A stretch of DNA of 64,000 nt from Paracandidimonas soli (GCF_004342005.1 NZ_SMBX01000003.1:1-64000); one strand, 5' to 3'; positions 23,774 through 32,905 are shown, counted from the first letter of the stretch. Numbers and translations: made by a program. The notes: generated from the letters alone by a model not told the origin.

Positions 23774-25213
23774 ATGAATACCATTTCACGACGCGGCTTT
23801 CTTGCCGCGGGTGCAGCCATGCTGGCCTATTCGCAGCTGCCCAAGTTCGCGGCGGCGCAGGGTGTGGCCCCGCTGTCTCTACAGGCAGCAACCCGCACGC
23901 TCGATGTCGACGGTCGCGCGGCGACCGTCTTCGGTCTTGCTGGTCCTAGCGGCCAAGGCTTAGTTCTCGACGCGGGACAGAGGTTCAGGGTTGACCTGAC
24001 TAACAATCTTGATGTGAGTACGATCATTCACTGGCATGGCCAAATTCCACCCAACGCGCAGGACGGCGTACCAGACTTGCCTTTGCCGATGCTCGCGCCG
24101 GGTGAAACGCGGTCCTATGATTTTGAGCCGTTGCCGGGCACATTCTGGATGCACAGTCATGTGCCAATCCAGGAGATGCAACTGCTCGCGGCACCGTTGA
24201 TCGTTCGTTCAAAGGAAGATCTTGCGGCCGATCGGCAAGAGGTGGTGCTATTCCTGCATGATTTCTCATTCAAGACGCCCCAGGAAGTGATGGCTGAGAT
24301 CGAGGAAGGCCACGGGGGCGGCCATGGAGGTGGTCATGGGGGCGGCCACATGAGTGATATGGCGGGCATGGACCATGGTGCCATGGATGGCATGGCGATG
24401 GATCTCAATGACTACGACTGGGATGCCTATCTTGCCAACGACCGCACGCTTTCGGATCCCGAGGTGGTGCAGGTCGAGCGTGGCGGGCGCATCCGTCTGC
24501 GGGTGATTAACGCTGCTGCGGCAACGGTTTTCTGGATCGAGACTGGGAAAGCGCAAGCCCGGCTCGTCGCTGTGGATGGACATGCCATCCAGCCCGTTCA
24601 GGGCACGCGCTTCGGCCTGGCCATGGGCCAACGCCTTGATCTCGAAATCGACCTGCCACAGGACGGTGGTGCCTGGCCGATTCTCGCGCTACGAGAAGGG
24701 GCGCGAGAGCGTACAGGGCTGATCCTTGCCACTCCGGGCGCTGAAATCCGCCGCATTGACACCCTGGCAGAAACCGACGCACCCGCCTTTGACACTGACT
24801 TGTCACAGGAGTCGCGCTTGATCGCCTTGAACGCACTGACGAGTCGGCCCGTAGATCGTAGCCACATCGTAACGCTGGGCGGCACAATGCAGCCTTATGT
24901 CTGGACGATCGACGGCGCCGTTTGGGGCCAGCACCGTCCGGTTAGCGCGAAAAGCGGCGAGCGGGTCGTGCTGTCCTTTCATAACGTATCGATGATGGGC
25001 CACCCGATGCATCTGCACGGACATGTGTTCCAGGTCGTCGGACTGAACGGACGCGCGGTCTCGGGCGCCTTCCGGGACACTGTATATGTGCCGTCGATGT
25101 CGAAGGTCGATATCGCGCTCGACGCGGGCGAAGCCGCGCGCTGGATGCTGCACTGCCACCATATGCCGCATCTTGAAACCGGCATGATGACAGAGTTCGC
25201 TGTCAGCGCGTAG
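23774..25213 (+). CDS. Second multicopper oxidase (CueO/CopA-like)
   Basis: A 479-aa Tat-exported oxidase (MNTISRRGFLAAGAAML) with motifs HWHGQIPP, MHSHV, HPMHLHGHV and HCHHMPHLETGM, so all four copper sites can form. It is shorter than CopA at 17-19 kb and differs in sequence; its His-rich loop (GHGGGHGGGHGGGHM) near residues 180-205 replaces the Met-rich insert. It probably oxidises Cu(I). The ATG at 23774 follows AGGAAAC; a longer frame upstream has no signal peptide. It leads a likely operon with the cytochrome c gene. Confidence 0.92.
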   Translation: MNTISRRGFLAAGAAMLAYSQLPKFAAAQGVAPLSLQAATRTLDVDGRAATVFGLAGPSGQGLVLDAGQRFRVDLTNNLDVSTIIHWHGQIPPNAQDGVPDLPLPMLAPGETRSYDFEPLPGTFWMHSHVPIQEMQLLAAPLIVRSKEDLAADRQEVVLFLHDFSFKTPQEVMAEIEEGHGGGHGGGHGGGHMSDMAGMDHGAMDGMAMDLNDYDWDAYLANDRTLSDPEVVQVERGGRIRLRVINAAAATVFWIETGKAQARLVAVDGHAIQPVQGTRFGLAMGQRLDLEIDLPQDGGAWPILALREGARERTGLILATPGAEIRRIDTLAETDAPAFDTDLSQESRLIALNALTSRPVDRSHIVTLGGTMQPYVWTIDGAVWGQHRPVSAKSGERVVLSFHNVSMMGHPMHLHGHVFQVVGLNGRAVSGAFRDTVYVPSMSKVDIALDAGEAARWMLHCHHMPHLETGMMTEFAVSA

Positions 25214-25226
25214 GCCAGAGCATGGT

Positions 25227-25250
25227 TACTCCCAGCGCACACAGATGCTG
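25227..25250 (+). repeat. Hairpin between oxidase and cytochrome genes
   Basis: TCCCAGC and GCTGGGA form a 7-bp stem with a 10-nt loop. There is no T-run, so it may be an mRNA-processing or partial terminator structure. Confidence 0.35.
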
Positions 25251-25294
25251 GGATGTTCCGAGAGATAACGGTCAGCTAAGCTAGTCATGAAGCA

Positions 25295-25768
25295 ATGTCA
25301 CGCAAGAAATTAGTCTTTGGCGCAGCGGCAATCGTTTTATTGGGTTCCGCCGCAGCCCTTTACAAGGCGATGAAACAATCGGGGCCTGTGTTTATCGACC
25401 CTGCTGATCAAACCCTTGTGATGCAGGGCAAAGCGATATACGCAAACAATTGCGCATCCTGCCATGGCGCCGAACTGCAAGGGCAACCGAACTGGCGCCA
25501 GCGGTTGGCGAATGGTCGGTTGCCCGCGCCGCCGCACGATAAGACCGGCCACACGTGGCACCACCCCGATGCAATGCTAATCGACATGGTGAAAAATAGC
25601 CTGGTTCCGGGGCGCACAGCGCCACGGGGCTACGAGACCGATATGCCAGCCTATCGCGATATCCTGACTGATGAGGAAATTATCGCGGTGCTGGCGTATA
25701 TAAAGAGCAGCTGGCCGCCCAAGGTGCTGGAGGCGCAAAAAGAAGTGACTGTGCGAACCCAGGGCTGA
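25295..25768 (+). CDS. Class I c-type cytochrome
   Basis: A 157-aa protein with an N-terminal membrane anchor or signal and one haem site, CASCHGAELQGQP near residue 53; the candidate axial Met lies in YETDMPAYRD. It could accept electrons from the upstream multicopper oxidase or pass them to it. Attachment of its haem depends on the Ccm system, and a complete ccm operon lies in the same island. Clear family match; the redox partner is inferred. Confidence 0.88.
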   Translation: MSRKKLVFGAAAIVLLGSAAALYKAMKQSGPVFIDPADQTLVMQGKAIYANNCASCHGAELQGQPNWRQRLANGRLPAPPHDKTGHTWHHPDAMLIDMVKNSLVPGRTAPRGYETDMPAYRDILTDEEIIAVLAYIKSSWPPKVLEAQKEVTVRTQG

Positions 25769-25826
25769 GGGAGTTCAAGAGGATATTTACGAGTGGTCGG
25801 ATCCGACCACTTATCAGGAGTGAATT

Positions 25827-26243
25827 ATGAGAATGTTGGTTGTCGCGGCTACTCTGATGGCCGCCTCTTCATTGGCCCATGCCGCCGATACCGCTATTAC
25901 GGTGTATCAGGATCCATACTGTGGATGCTGTTCCGGGTGGGTGGATCATATGCGGGAGTCTGGTTTTGAGGTTAAAGCGATCAAGACGACTGATATGACG
26001 TCGATCAAACAGAAGCTGGGTGTACCCGCGAAGCTGGGATCCTGCCATACAGGCGTGGTCGAGAGTACGGGGCAAATCATTGAGGGACACGTGCCGGCCA
26101 ATGCGGTTAACAAGCTCCTGGCAGACGCTTCGGTGAAGGGCGTGGCGGCCCCTGGCATGCCAGTGAATTCCCCCGGGATGGGCAAGTTAAATGGAAAGCT
26201 GGTGACGGTCGATTTCGAAGGGACGCCCTTTTCAAAAGACTAG
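25827..26243 (+). CDS. copG: DUF411 copper-resistance protein (CopG-like)
   Basis: A 138-aa periplasmic protein with signal peptide and the DUF411 domain: YQDPYCGCCSGWVDHM near residue 30 and KLGSCHTGVV near residue 75, four conserved Cys that form copper sites in CopG. It is part of many cop clusters and can redox-cycle copper. AGGAGT lies 6 nt before the ATG. The plus-strand run of genes ends here; the next gene is convergent. Confidence 0.88.
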   Translation: MRMLVVAATLMAASSLAHAADTAITVYQDPYCGCCSGWVDHMRESGFEVKAIKTTDMTSIKQKLGVPAKLGSCHTGVVESTGQIIEGHVPANAVNKLLADASVKGVAAPGMPVNSPGMGKLNGKLVTVDFEGTPFSKD

Positions 26244-26248
26244 CCGTA

Positions 26249-26284
26249 GTACCGAGTCGTGATATTCCTATCATGTCTCGGTAC
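26249..26284. repeat. Dyad in the convergent gap after copG
   Basis: GTACCGAG and CTCGGTAC are perfect arms with a 20-nt loop, 5 bp past the copG stop. It could act as a bidirectional transcription barrier between the convergent genes; there is no clear T-run. Confidence 0.35.
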
Positions 26285-26398
26285 GTGCATCATGTGGATA
26301 GCCTTTCCTCGCCCCAACCCGCGCAGGCATGTGACGCGGTTATCACGACATTTTGTGATGAGCCTCTCGGGAGGCGCGGGTAGATTCTTACCTGTTCT

Positions 26399-28615
26399 TT
26401 AAGGTAACTTCAAAGCGTGGCTAGTGACAGCATGATCGAAGATCCCCAACATCTGAGACAGACTCGATTCTTCGGCAGTCGACAACGGCCCAAAGTCGCG
26501 CATACGCGCGACACCGTCAGCGATCTCCCGAATGCAGGCCGGGTTGTCACGGGCCAGCAGCTGGGGCAGGGACGCAATTGCGGCCTTTTCGTCAAGCCGC
26601 ATAATATTGGCTTGGCGGCGCACTGTGTCGCGGAAAGACGCCATGTCAAAGCCACGGTGGCAGTCGGGCTGGTGTAGTTCGAGCAGTAAGTTCGCGCGCC
26701 GCTCATCAATAGAACTACAAAAGCGGTGAATATAAATCAGGGCTCGGATTCCTGCCTCGAGCGCGCCTCCTTCGGCAATCTCGGTACGGAGCTCTGTAAT
26801 CTTCTGCTGGATCAAGGCATCATGATCAGGTGCAGTGCAAGGCCCCGCGTGGGCTGGCTCGTCGCTGCCTGTCTGTCCAGTGATAATGCGCATCCAGGGC
26901 GAGTCGTAGATCCATTCAAAAGCTCGTTCATAAGCCGAGTCGCGCGCATCTCGCCAGTGGTCGAGGGCCTGCGTAATGGCTTGCGAGCCAATTTCCTGCA
27001 TCTGCAGAAAAGGATTGTCGTCGTCAATCGCTACACGCTGCTTGCGAACTTTAGTTGCTGTATCGGCGATGTGTGATGACAACGGGTTTTGATCGGACCA
27101 CCATTCGTAAGAGAGCCTCAACGGATGCATGGCCTGTAACCACTGCGCCGCCTGCGGCGTGTACGTATGACGTACCCATGGCTGCAGAAACTGGCGGTAC
27201 AGTCCTAAATTAATCTTCGAGAGCTGCGCCACAGCGTTGAAGCGACGGTCGCTCTCTGGATCCGGCTGGACAATGTCGCGCACGCGGGCCACGTCGGCAG
27301 GCTCGATCGATAGCTCAAAATTATCGAGCGGGACCGCGCCATCTTTTTGCGCTGGCTCTGCAATCGTTGCGCGATATATGCCCGCGGGTAACACGTCGAT
27401 CAGGTCAATATTGGTGGTAAATTTATGATGTTCTTTGCGGCTGACTGCTCCAGACACAAAGATGCCCAGATGGCCGACGCTATCGTGAGTGGCATAGATA
27501 ATGGTTTGGTCGTGCGTTAGTACGTCTTCATCGTCGCCGTACAAGTCAGTAATCCAACCTAAGGCCTGTGGCGGCGGTGTAATGTTGTCGCCGTACGAGC
27601 AGAAGACTACGATCGGCGAGCGAATGTTGCGTAGATCGATGCGTGAGCCATCCGAGGTGCGCAGTTCGGCGATCGAGAGACGATTGCCAATGAATAAATT
27701 ATCAACGATGTATTGCATCTCCACATCGTTGAGGTAGACGTACCCGCCCCAATATTTTTCGAAATCCAGGTAACGGGGGGCCTCTGTGTCGATGTTTGCA
27801 TACAGATGGTGTTGCTTGTTCCAGAGCGTATTGGCTGGGTTCAGGTTTTCGAAGTTTTGCACCAACCACGCGCCGTCGAAGCGGCCGGCACCCATGTCGC
27901 TCGTCATTGCAGTTAACCAGCTGCCACCAAGCAGCCCGGCGGTGTAGCGCATGGGATCGCGACCGCGCCATCCGGCCCAATAAGAAAGCGGTGCACCGGC
28001 GACAATAATCGGGCCAAACAGTTCCGGTCGCATGGCTGCAGTCATCAGAATTTGCCAGCCGGCCTGGCAGTTGCCAATGACGGCTGGCTTACCTTCAGGG
28101 CACGGATGCAGTTCAATCACTTTTTCAAGGAAAGCTGCTTCCGCGTGCATCACGTCTTCGATCGTTTGCCCCTCTATGGGGTCGGGCAGAAAACCAATGA
28201 AATAGCAGGGGTGGCCAGCATCGATAACCACGCCGATCTCGCTGTCGACTTTGAAGCCGCCAATGCCTGGGCCGTGGCCAGCGCGAGGATCGATCACCAC
28301 GAAAGGTCGTTTCATATGATCCGCAGGCTTGTCGTGCGGCGGCACTATCCGTACCAGCCAATAGTTCACTGGTCGAGGCAGGTCTTTACCGGATATCACT
28401 ACTTCGGAAGGGAAGTTCAGAACATTCGGAACCCGCTCGGCGCGGTGCGTTTCATATTGATTGCCGCGCTGGCGCATGACGTCTGCATAGAGGATACTGC
28501 GTTGCCAGGCGTCAACCGCATACTCCGCCAAGTGTGGCAGTTTGGGTGTATCGGCTTCTGGCCCCGCCTCGTAGCGGCTTTTCCCCTGTGAACTGTTCGG
28601 TGTTTCCGCCTTCAT
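26399..28615 (-). CDS. DUF3141 protein, alpha/beta-hydrolase related to PHA synthases
   Basis: This 738-aa protein carries an alpha/beta-hydrolase-like core with a lipase-type box using Cys, VIGNCQAGWQILM near residue 183, as in PhaC polyhydroxyalkanoate synthases, and later catalytic-type Asp/His segments (FCSYGDNITPPPQ, YATHDSVGHLGIF). The C-terminal half is helical and specific to DUF3141. The exact reaction is not known; similar proteins are predicted in polyester or acyl-CoA metabolism. GGGAGGGAACC lies before the ATG. Its presence in a copper island is unexpected. Confidence 0.8.
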   Translation of the reverse strand: MKAETPNSSQGKSRYEAGPEADTPKLPHLAEYAVDAWQRSILYADVMRQRGNQYETHRAERVPNVLNFPSEVVISGKDLPRPVNYWLVRIVPPHDKPADHMKRPFVVIDPRAGHGPGIGGFKVDSEIGVVIDAGHPCYFIGFLPDPIEGQTIEDVMHAEAAFLEKVIELHPCPEGKPAVIGNCQAGWQILMTAAMRPELFGPIIVAGAPLSYWAGWRGRDPMRYTAGLLGGSWLTAMTSDMGAGRFDGAWLVQNFENLNPANTLWNKQHHLYANIDTEAPRYLDFEKYWGGYVYLNDVEMQYIVDNLFIGNRLSIAELRTSDGSRIDLRNIRSPIVVFCSYGDNITPPPQALGWITDLYGDDEDVLTHDQTIIYATHDSVGHLGIFVSGAVSRKEHHKFTTNIDLIDVLPAGIYRATIAEPAQKDGAVPLDNFELSIEPADVARVRDIVQPDPESDRRFNAVAQLSKINLGLYRQFLQPWVRHTYTPQAAQWLQAMHPLRLSYEWWSDQNPLSSHIADTATKVRKQRVAIDDDNPFLQMQEIGSQAITQALDHWRDARDSAYERAFEWIYDSPWMRIITGQTGSDEPAHAGPCTAPDHDALIQQKITELRTEIAEGGALEAGIRALIYIHRFCSSIDERRANLLLELHQPDCHRGFDMASFRDTVRRQANIMRLDEKAAIASLPQLLARDNPACIREIADGVARMRDFGPLSTAEESSLSQMLGIFDHAVTSHALKLP

Positions 28616-28663
28616 GTTGGTTCCCTCCCGTGCGCCGGCGTCGTTGTCATCAGAACGCCAAGG

Positions 28664-29149
28664 TTATGGGGTTGTAGTGGCCGCCGCCGGCATTCTGTCC
28701 ATCATCATTTGCATCATGCCTTGCATCATGTCCATCCGTTTCAGCATCATCTCGTGATGTGCACCTGGCGGCGCTGCGGATGGATCTTTTCCGGTTTGAG
28801 AGTGCATGCTTCCCATCATTCCCATACCCTGCATTCCTGCGGACGCCATGCCCATTAGCTTCATGCCTTCTTGCATCAAATCGTGGTGCTCGGACATGAG
28901 TGCGCGACGTTCGTCTGGCGTGGCTTTTTGAAGATTCTCATGAAAGGTGTTCATGGCCTTCATATGGGTATCCATCTTTTGCTTCAGAAGCGCCGGGTCT
29001 GCCGCTAATGATTTATCCGAAATTGACGTTTCGTTGTTGCCGGTCCCTCCGGGGTGGTGTGCGTTATGCTCGTCTGTCGTCTGAGCGAACGACAGGGCGC
29101 TAGCCGAACTCAGAATAATGGTGGAGGCGATTAAACGGATCTTTCTCAT
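28664..29149 (-). CDS. Met/His-rich periplasmic protein
   Basis: A 161-aa exported protein with signal peptide (LIASTIILSSASALSFA), a His segment (TTDEHNAHHPGG), a helical middle of the Spy/CpxP kind (LMSEHHDLMQEGMKLMG) and very Met-rich stretches (GMQGMGMMGSMHS, MMQGMMQMMMDRM). It probably binds periplasmic Cu(I) through Met. AAGGAGCATCACC lies before the ATG at 29149. A CopR-type box is 88 bp upstream. It has no established name that I can assign. Confidence 0.7.
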   Translation of the reverse strand: MRKIRLIASTIILSSASALSFAQTTDEHNAHHPGGTGNNETSISDKSLAADPALLKQKMDTHMKAMNTFHENLQKATPDERRALMSEHHDLMQEGMKLMGMASAGMQGMGMMGSMHSQTGKDPSAAPPGAHHEMMLKRMDMMQGMMQMMMDRMPAAATTTP

Positions 29150-29225
29150 GGTGATGCTCCTTACTTGCAAGTGACCACGATCATGGTCATTGCTTTCACT
29201 ATACTGAGCGGGGGCTGTCGAAATG

Positions 29226-29263
29226 ATGTCGCGGACATTACAAAACAGTAATGTCCGCGGGAT
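29226..29263. promoter_or_regulatory. CopR-type box inside a longer palindrome, upstream of the Met-rich gene
   Basis: The core ATTACAAAACAGTAAT (29237-29252) lies within GCGGACATTAC-N6-GTAATGTCCGC, an 11-bp perfect inverted repeat, 88 bp upstream of the Met-rich protein gene and about 50 bp past the P-type ATPase stop. The hairpin could also end the ATPase transcript. Confidence 0.55.
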
Positions 29264-29303
29264 TCAAGCGTCGGTCAGATCAGGAGCAGCTGCGCCGGCT
29301 TGG

Positions 29304-31643
29304 CTACACTGAATTGCGCAGTCTCAGTGCGTTGAATACTACGGATGCCGAGCTTAAGCTCATGGCCAGCGCGGCGAACATGGGCGAGAGCAAGAGCCCC
29401 AAAAAGGGGTACAAGACGCCGGCCGCCAACGGCACGCCCAGCGCGTTGTAAATGAAAGCGAAGCCAAGGTTCTGCTTCATATTGGCTACCGTCTTCCTGG
29501 ATAAATGTTGTGCGGTGGATATGCTGCGCAAGTCCCCCTTAACCAGCGTCACCTGTGCGCTGTTCATGGCCACGTCGGTGCCGGTTCCCATGGCAATGCC
29601 GACATCTGCTTTGGCCAATGCCGGCGCGTCATTGATGCCGTCACCGGCCATCGCAACGACCCGGCCTTCAGCTTGCAATCTGCTCACTAAATCGAGCTTA
29701 TCGGCGGGCTTCACTTCGCCATACACTTCGTCAATGTTCAGGATTTCGGCAACAGCTTTGGCTGTCGTTAAGCCGTCACCGGTCGCCATGATGACGCGGA
29801 TTCCCGCCTCTTTGAGCGCTTGCATGGCTTCCGGTGTGCTCGCCTTTATAGGGTCGGAAACGGCTAATAGTCCGGCCACTTGACCGTCGACAGCCAGATA
29901 CATCACGCTGGCGCCCCTGGCCCGGAACGATTCGGCCGTTTCGGTCAAGGTTGTGACCTCCACACCGTCTTGTTGCATTAGGGCTGTATTACCCAGTGCC
30001 AGCCGCTTCCCGTCAACTTCGCCGCGGACGCCTATACCGCTGCCCGATTCAAAGTTATTCACTGGGCTCAGGCTCAGACCTTGTTCCCGAGCCGCGTCGA
30101 CGATGGCGTCAGCCAGGGGATGCTCGCTGCCTTGATCGAGGCTGGCAGCAAGGCGCAAGACTTCGTCCACTTCCATTACACCGGCCGAAACGGCTTTATC
30201 GAACGCCGGGCGACCCTCCGTCAATGTGCCGGTTTTGTCGACGATAAGGGTATCTACCTTCCGCAAGTTTTCGATTGCGGCCGCATCGCGGAACAAAATA
30301 CCTTGCGTGGCGCCCCGGCCGGTTGCGACCATCACTGACATGGGCGTGGCAAGCCCGAGCGCACAGGGGCATGCAATGATCAATACCGCTACGGCATTGA
30401 TCAAGCCGTAGACCCAACTCGGCTGAGGCCCGAAGATGCCCCATACGAATACAGTGATGATGGCGATCGCAACGACCGCCATGACGAAGTAGCCCGCTAC
30501 AAGGTCGGCCATTCTCTGCATCGGTGCGCGGGAACGCTGCGCCTGTGCGACAAGCTGAACGATTTGCGAAAGCACGGTCGCAGAGCCGACTTTTTCGGCG
30601 CGTATCACCAAAGCGCCCGATGTGTTCATGGTTGCGCCAATAACCTTGTCGCCAGCCCGTTTACTGACGGGTAGAGGTTCGCCAGTTAGCATCGACTCGT
30701 CCAGGGAACTGGAACCGTCTTCCACCACGCCGTCCACCGGGACTTTTTCTCCAGGGCGCACGCGCAGACGGTCGCCTTCATGGACATGGGTCAGAGGCAC
30801 GTCTTCTTCGGTTCCGTCGGCGTTGATTCGGCGGGCCGTCTTAGGCGCTAAACCAAGTAGAGACTTGATTGCAGCAGAAGTCTGTGAACGGGCACGAAGT
30901 TCAAGAACCTGGCCGAGCAGCGTGAGGGAAATGATGACGACTGCGGCTTCGAAGTAGACGTCGACACGGCCCATCGACATAAAGGTCTCAGGGAAAATGC
31001 CGGGGGCTACGGTCGCAAGTGTGCTATATACGAATGCCGCTCCTGTGCCTAGACCGATCAAGGTCCACATGTTGGGGCTGCGGTTGACGACGGATTGCCA
31101 TCCCCTGATGAAGAATGGCTGACCCGCCCACAGGACCACAGGAATGGACAGCACCAGTTCGACCCAGGTTTGTGTTGTTATGTCGAACCAGCCGAGTCGT
31201 GGGCCGAACATCGCAAGGATTGTGACGACGACAGTAAACGGCAGTGTCCACCAAAAGCGCCGCGAGAAATCTACCAGTTCGGGGTTATCGTCATCCAGGG
31301 TCGGCATCAAAGGCTCGAGCGCCATGCCGCACTTTGGACAGCTTCCCGGGTGATTCTGTTGAATCTCGGGATGCATTGGGCACGTGTATATTGTGCCCGG
31401 GGCGTCTTCGGTCAGGGCTGATTCGCTGTCGCTCTTTGAGCCCAGGTATTTGTCGGGCCCGGCACTGAACTTTTGAAGACAGTTTTCGCTGCAGAAATAA
31501 AACGTTCTGTCGGCGTGCTGCCATTGATGCTCAGTGTTTTTGGTGACATGCATCCCACATACTGGGTCGGTGAGTGCAGCCTCGGCGCCTGGATGATTCC
31601 GTTGATCATTCTTATGATGACCATCACGCTGTTTCTGTGTCAT
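29304..31643 (-). CDS. copF: Copper-translocating P1B-type ATPase
   Basis: A 779-aa P-type ATPase. The N-terminus has a YHS-type domain (DPVCGMHV ... [11 protein letters not shown]) and a heavy-metal-binding segment ([10 protein letters not shown] ... [10 protein letters not shown]) in place of classical CXXC HMA domains. The core has the ion-site motif [11 protein letters not shown], the phosphorylation motif [17 protein letters not shown] and [14 protein letters not shown]. These mark a Cu(I) exporter of the CopF/CopA2 type. The start is the ATG at 31643; an upstream TTG lies right against AAAGGA. A CopR-type box lies 128 bp upstream. Confidence 0.93.
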   Translation of the reverse strand: MTQKQRDGHHKNDQRNHPGAEAALTDPVCGMHVTKNTEHQWQHADRTFYFCSENCLQKFSAGPDKYLGSKSDSESALTEDAPGTIYTCPMHPEIQQNHPGSCPKCGMALEPLMPTLDDDNPELVDFSRRFWWTLPFTVVVTILAMFGPRLGWFDITTQTWVELVLSIPVVLWAGQPFFIRGWQSVVNRSPNMWTLIGLGTGAAFVYSTLATVAPGIFPETFMSMGRVDVYFEAAVVIISLTLLGQVLELRARSQTSAAIKSLLGLAPKTARRINADGTEEDVPLTHVHEGDRLRVRPGEKVPVDGVVEDGSSSLDESMLTGEPLPVSKRAGDKVIGATMNTSGALVIRAEKVGSATVLSQIVQLVAQAQRSRAPMQRMADLVAGYFVMAVVAIAIITVFVWGIFGPQPSWVYGLINAVAVLIIACPCALGLATPMSVMVATGRGATQGILFRDAAAIENLRKVDTLIVDKTGTLTEGRPAFDKAVSAGVMEVDEVLRLAASLDQGSEHPLADAIVDAAREQGLSLSPVNNFESGSGIGVRGEVDGKRLALGNTALMQQDGVEVTTLTETAESFRARGASVMYLAVDGQVAGLLAVSDPIKASTPEAMQALKEAGIRVIMATGDGLTTAKAVAEILNIDEVYGEVKPADKLDLVSRLQAEGRVVAMAGDGINDAPALAKADVGIAMGTGTDVAMNSAQVTLVKGDLRSISTAQHLSRKTVANMKQNLGFAFIYNALGVPLAAGVLYPFLGLLLSPMFAALAMSLSSASVVFNALRLRNSV

Positions 31644-31770
31644 GGCTCTGTTCGTCAATCCTTTAGAGAACGTCAGTTAGGGCGCGCCACAGCAAGTAAA
31701 CGGCCGTAGCGTCGGCGCCCGACTGTTGTCAATCATGCCACGTCTACGTGCCGATTTACATTTCGCGCGC

Positions 31771-31786
31771 ATTACATTTTTGTCAT
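31771..31786. promoter_or_regulatory. CopR-type box upstream of the copper ATPase
   Basis: ATTACATTTTTGTCAT lies 128 bp upstream of the ATPase start and is nearly identical to the copA box; only the right arm differs by one base. Confidence 0.6.
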
Positions 31787-31940
31787 CTGAATCGGTACAG
31801 AGTCAGACCTCACGGGGCGATCTACTTGGCGTTCGGCGATTGGTCGGGAAAAAACGATCCAGCAGTTCGGATCGCCTGCGGGCGATAAAGGCGCTCGCCG
31901 CGCGGCCGGTATCCACAATCCTTCTATGTGGCAAGGGCAG

Positions 31941-32240
31941 CCATTGCCCTGAGTGCGCCGCCTAAAACGCCGACAGTATCACTCCACTCCTTCATCCAAG
32001 GGGTTCGCTTCGCCGGGTACTCACCCGGTCCCTCCGGTTCTCTTCGTTCTCCTTCAGGCTGCGGCTTGCGTGCCAGCCCCTTTCCCGTCGTCCTTCCTTG
32101 ATCCAGCGCGGCAAGGCGACGAACTCACGGCAACGGTGGCACTCCGGGCCAGACGTAGGACTGCGGTCACCGCAAAACCTACAAAAGGCTCGGAATCTTC
32201 GGCCCCGGTAGCCGGTTAACCCCGAAAGGAGAAAACAACC
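31941..32240 (+). promoter_or_regulatory. Structured leader 1, upstream of radC
   Basis: Imperfect 22-bp inverted-repeat arms (31941-31962 and 32115-32136, four mismatches) enclose about 150 bp with a core at 31998-32035 identical to that of leader 2; the core itself contains the hairpin CCGGGTACTCACCCGG. A further hairpin around 32152-32190 (GTAGG ... CCTAC) and the shared GAATCTTCGG follow. It ends at the radC ribosome-binding site. No protein-coding sense is seen. The layout suggests a folded regulatory RNA or single-stranded-DNA promoter. Confidence 0.55.
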
Positions 32241-32768
32241 ATGGAACACCAAACCGCCGCGCTGAGCTATGACAACATGAACGCTACCCCTGCACTCTAC
32301 GTGCGGGGCCCTAGCGGTCGCTATAAGCTGGCCAGCGATGACATGATTCTTGCAGCGGGCCGCATGGCTGCAGAAAGTCTGTTGCCGCAGTCACAGCCAG
32401 TGGACAACCCTCAGAAAGTACGCAAATTTTTCCAGTCTAAGCTGGCCGGATTGGGGCATGAGTGCGCGGCTTTCCTGTATCTGGATAGCAAGTTCAAGCC
32501 TATCCGCTACATGGAGCAGGGCCTGGGTACGATCAATCAGGCGAGCGTGTATCCGCGTGAGATCGTGAAAACGGCATTGAGGCTGAATGCTGCCGCGTTG
32601 ATCATGGCGCATAACCATCCGTCCGGTTCGTCCGAGCCGAGCATGGCCGACCTGAATCTGACAAAGCATCTCAAGAAAGCGCTGGCCTTGATTGATGTGC
32701 GATTTCTGGACCATGTCATCGTGACCGCGATAGAAACGATCTCGCTCGCCGAGCGTGGGGAGATGTGA
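32241..32768 (+). CDS. radC: RadC-family JAB/MPN-domain protein
   Basis: The 175-aa protein has the RadC/JAB metal site in AHNHPSGSSEPSMAD (His124, His126, Asp137), a fold shared with deubiquitinase-like metalloproteases. Plasmid and island RadC-like proteins are common in leading regions, next to anti-restriction and SSB genes, though their activity is unproven. It lacks the N-terminal HhH part of chromosomal RadC. AAAGGAGAAAACAACC lies before the ATG. It is behind structured leader 1 and followed by a terminator. Confidence 0.88.
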   Translation: MEHQTAALSYDNMNATPALYVRGPSGRYKLASDDMILAAGRMAAESLLPQSQPVDNPQKVRKFFQSKLAGLGHECAAFLYLDSKFKPIRYMEQGLGTINQASVYPREIVKTALRLNAAALIMAHNHPSGSSEPSMADLNLTKHLKKALALIDVRFLDHVIVTAIETISLAERGEM

Positions 32769-32782
32769 GAGTCAGAAAATCG

Positions 32783-32807
32783 GGCAGGGCGTTCCGCCCT
32801 GCCTTTT
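32783..32807 (+). terminator. Rho-independent terminator after radC
   Basis: GGCAGGGCG and CGCCCTGCC form a 9-bp stem with a 3-nt loop, then TTTT. It lies 15 bp past the radC stop and separates radC from the nickel genes. Confidence 0.75.
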
Positions 32808-32876
32808 ATAGGCACGAATGCAATTGACCAGGAAGGTCCGCGGTTGGCCAACACCGTCGGCAAATTTGCTTTGTAG

Positions 32877-32895
32877 TATCCCCCTAGGGGGGATA
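32877..32895. promoter_or_regulatory. Operator of the NreA/RcnR-type regulator
   Basis: TATCCCCCTAGGGGGGATA is a near-perfect palindrome of C and G tracts with flanking TA steps, 11 bp before the nreA start. RcnR/CsoR-family proteins bind such G-tract operators. It probably also overlaps the promoter. Confidence 0.65.
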
Positions 32896-32905
32896 AAATT
32901 GCCGC

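Noticed and set aside
26341..26358. ATCAC-type dyad resembling a CopR box between copG and the DUF3141 gene
   Set aside because: Arm sequence and spacing differ from the other boxes and it lies in a convergent gap, not upstream of any start.
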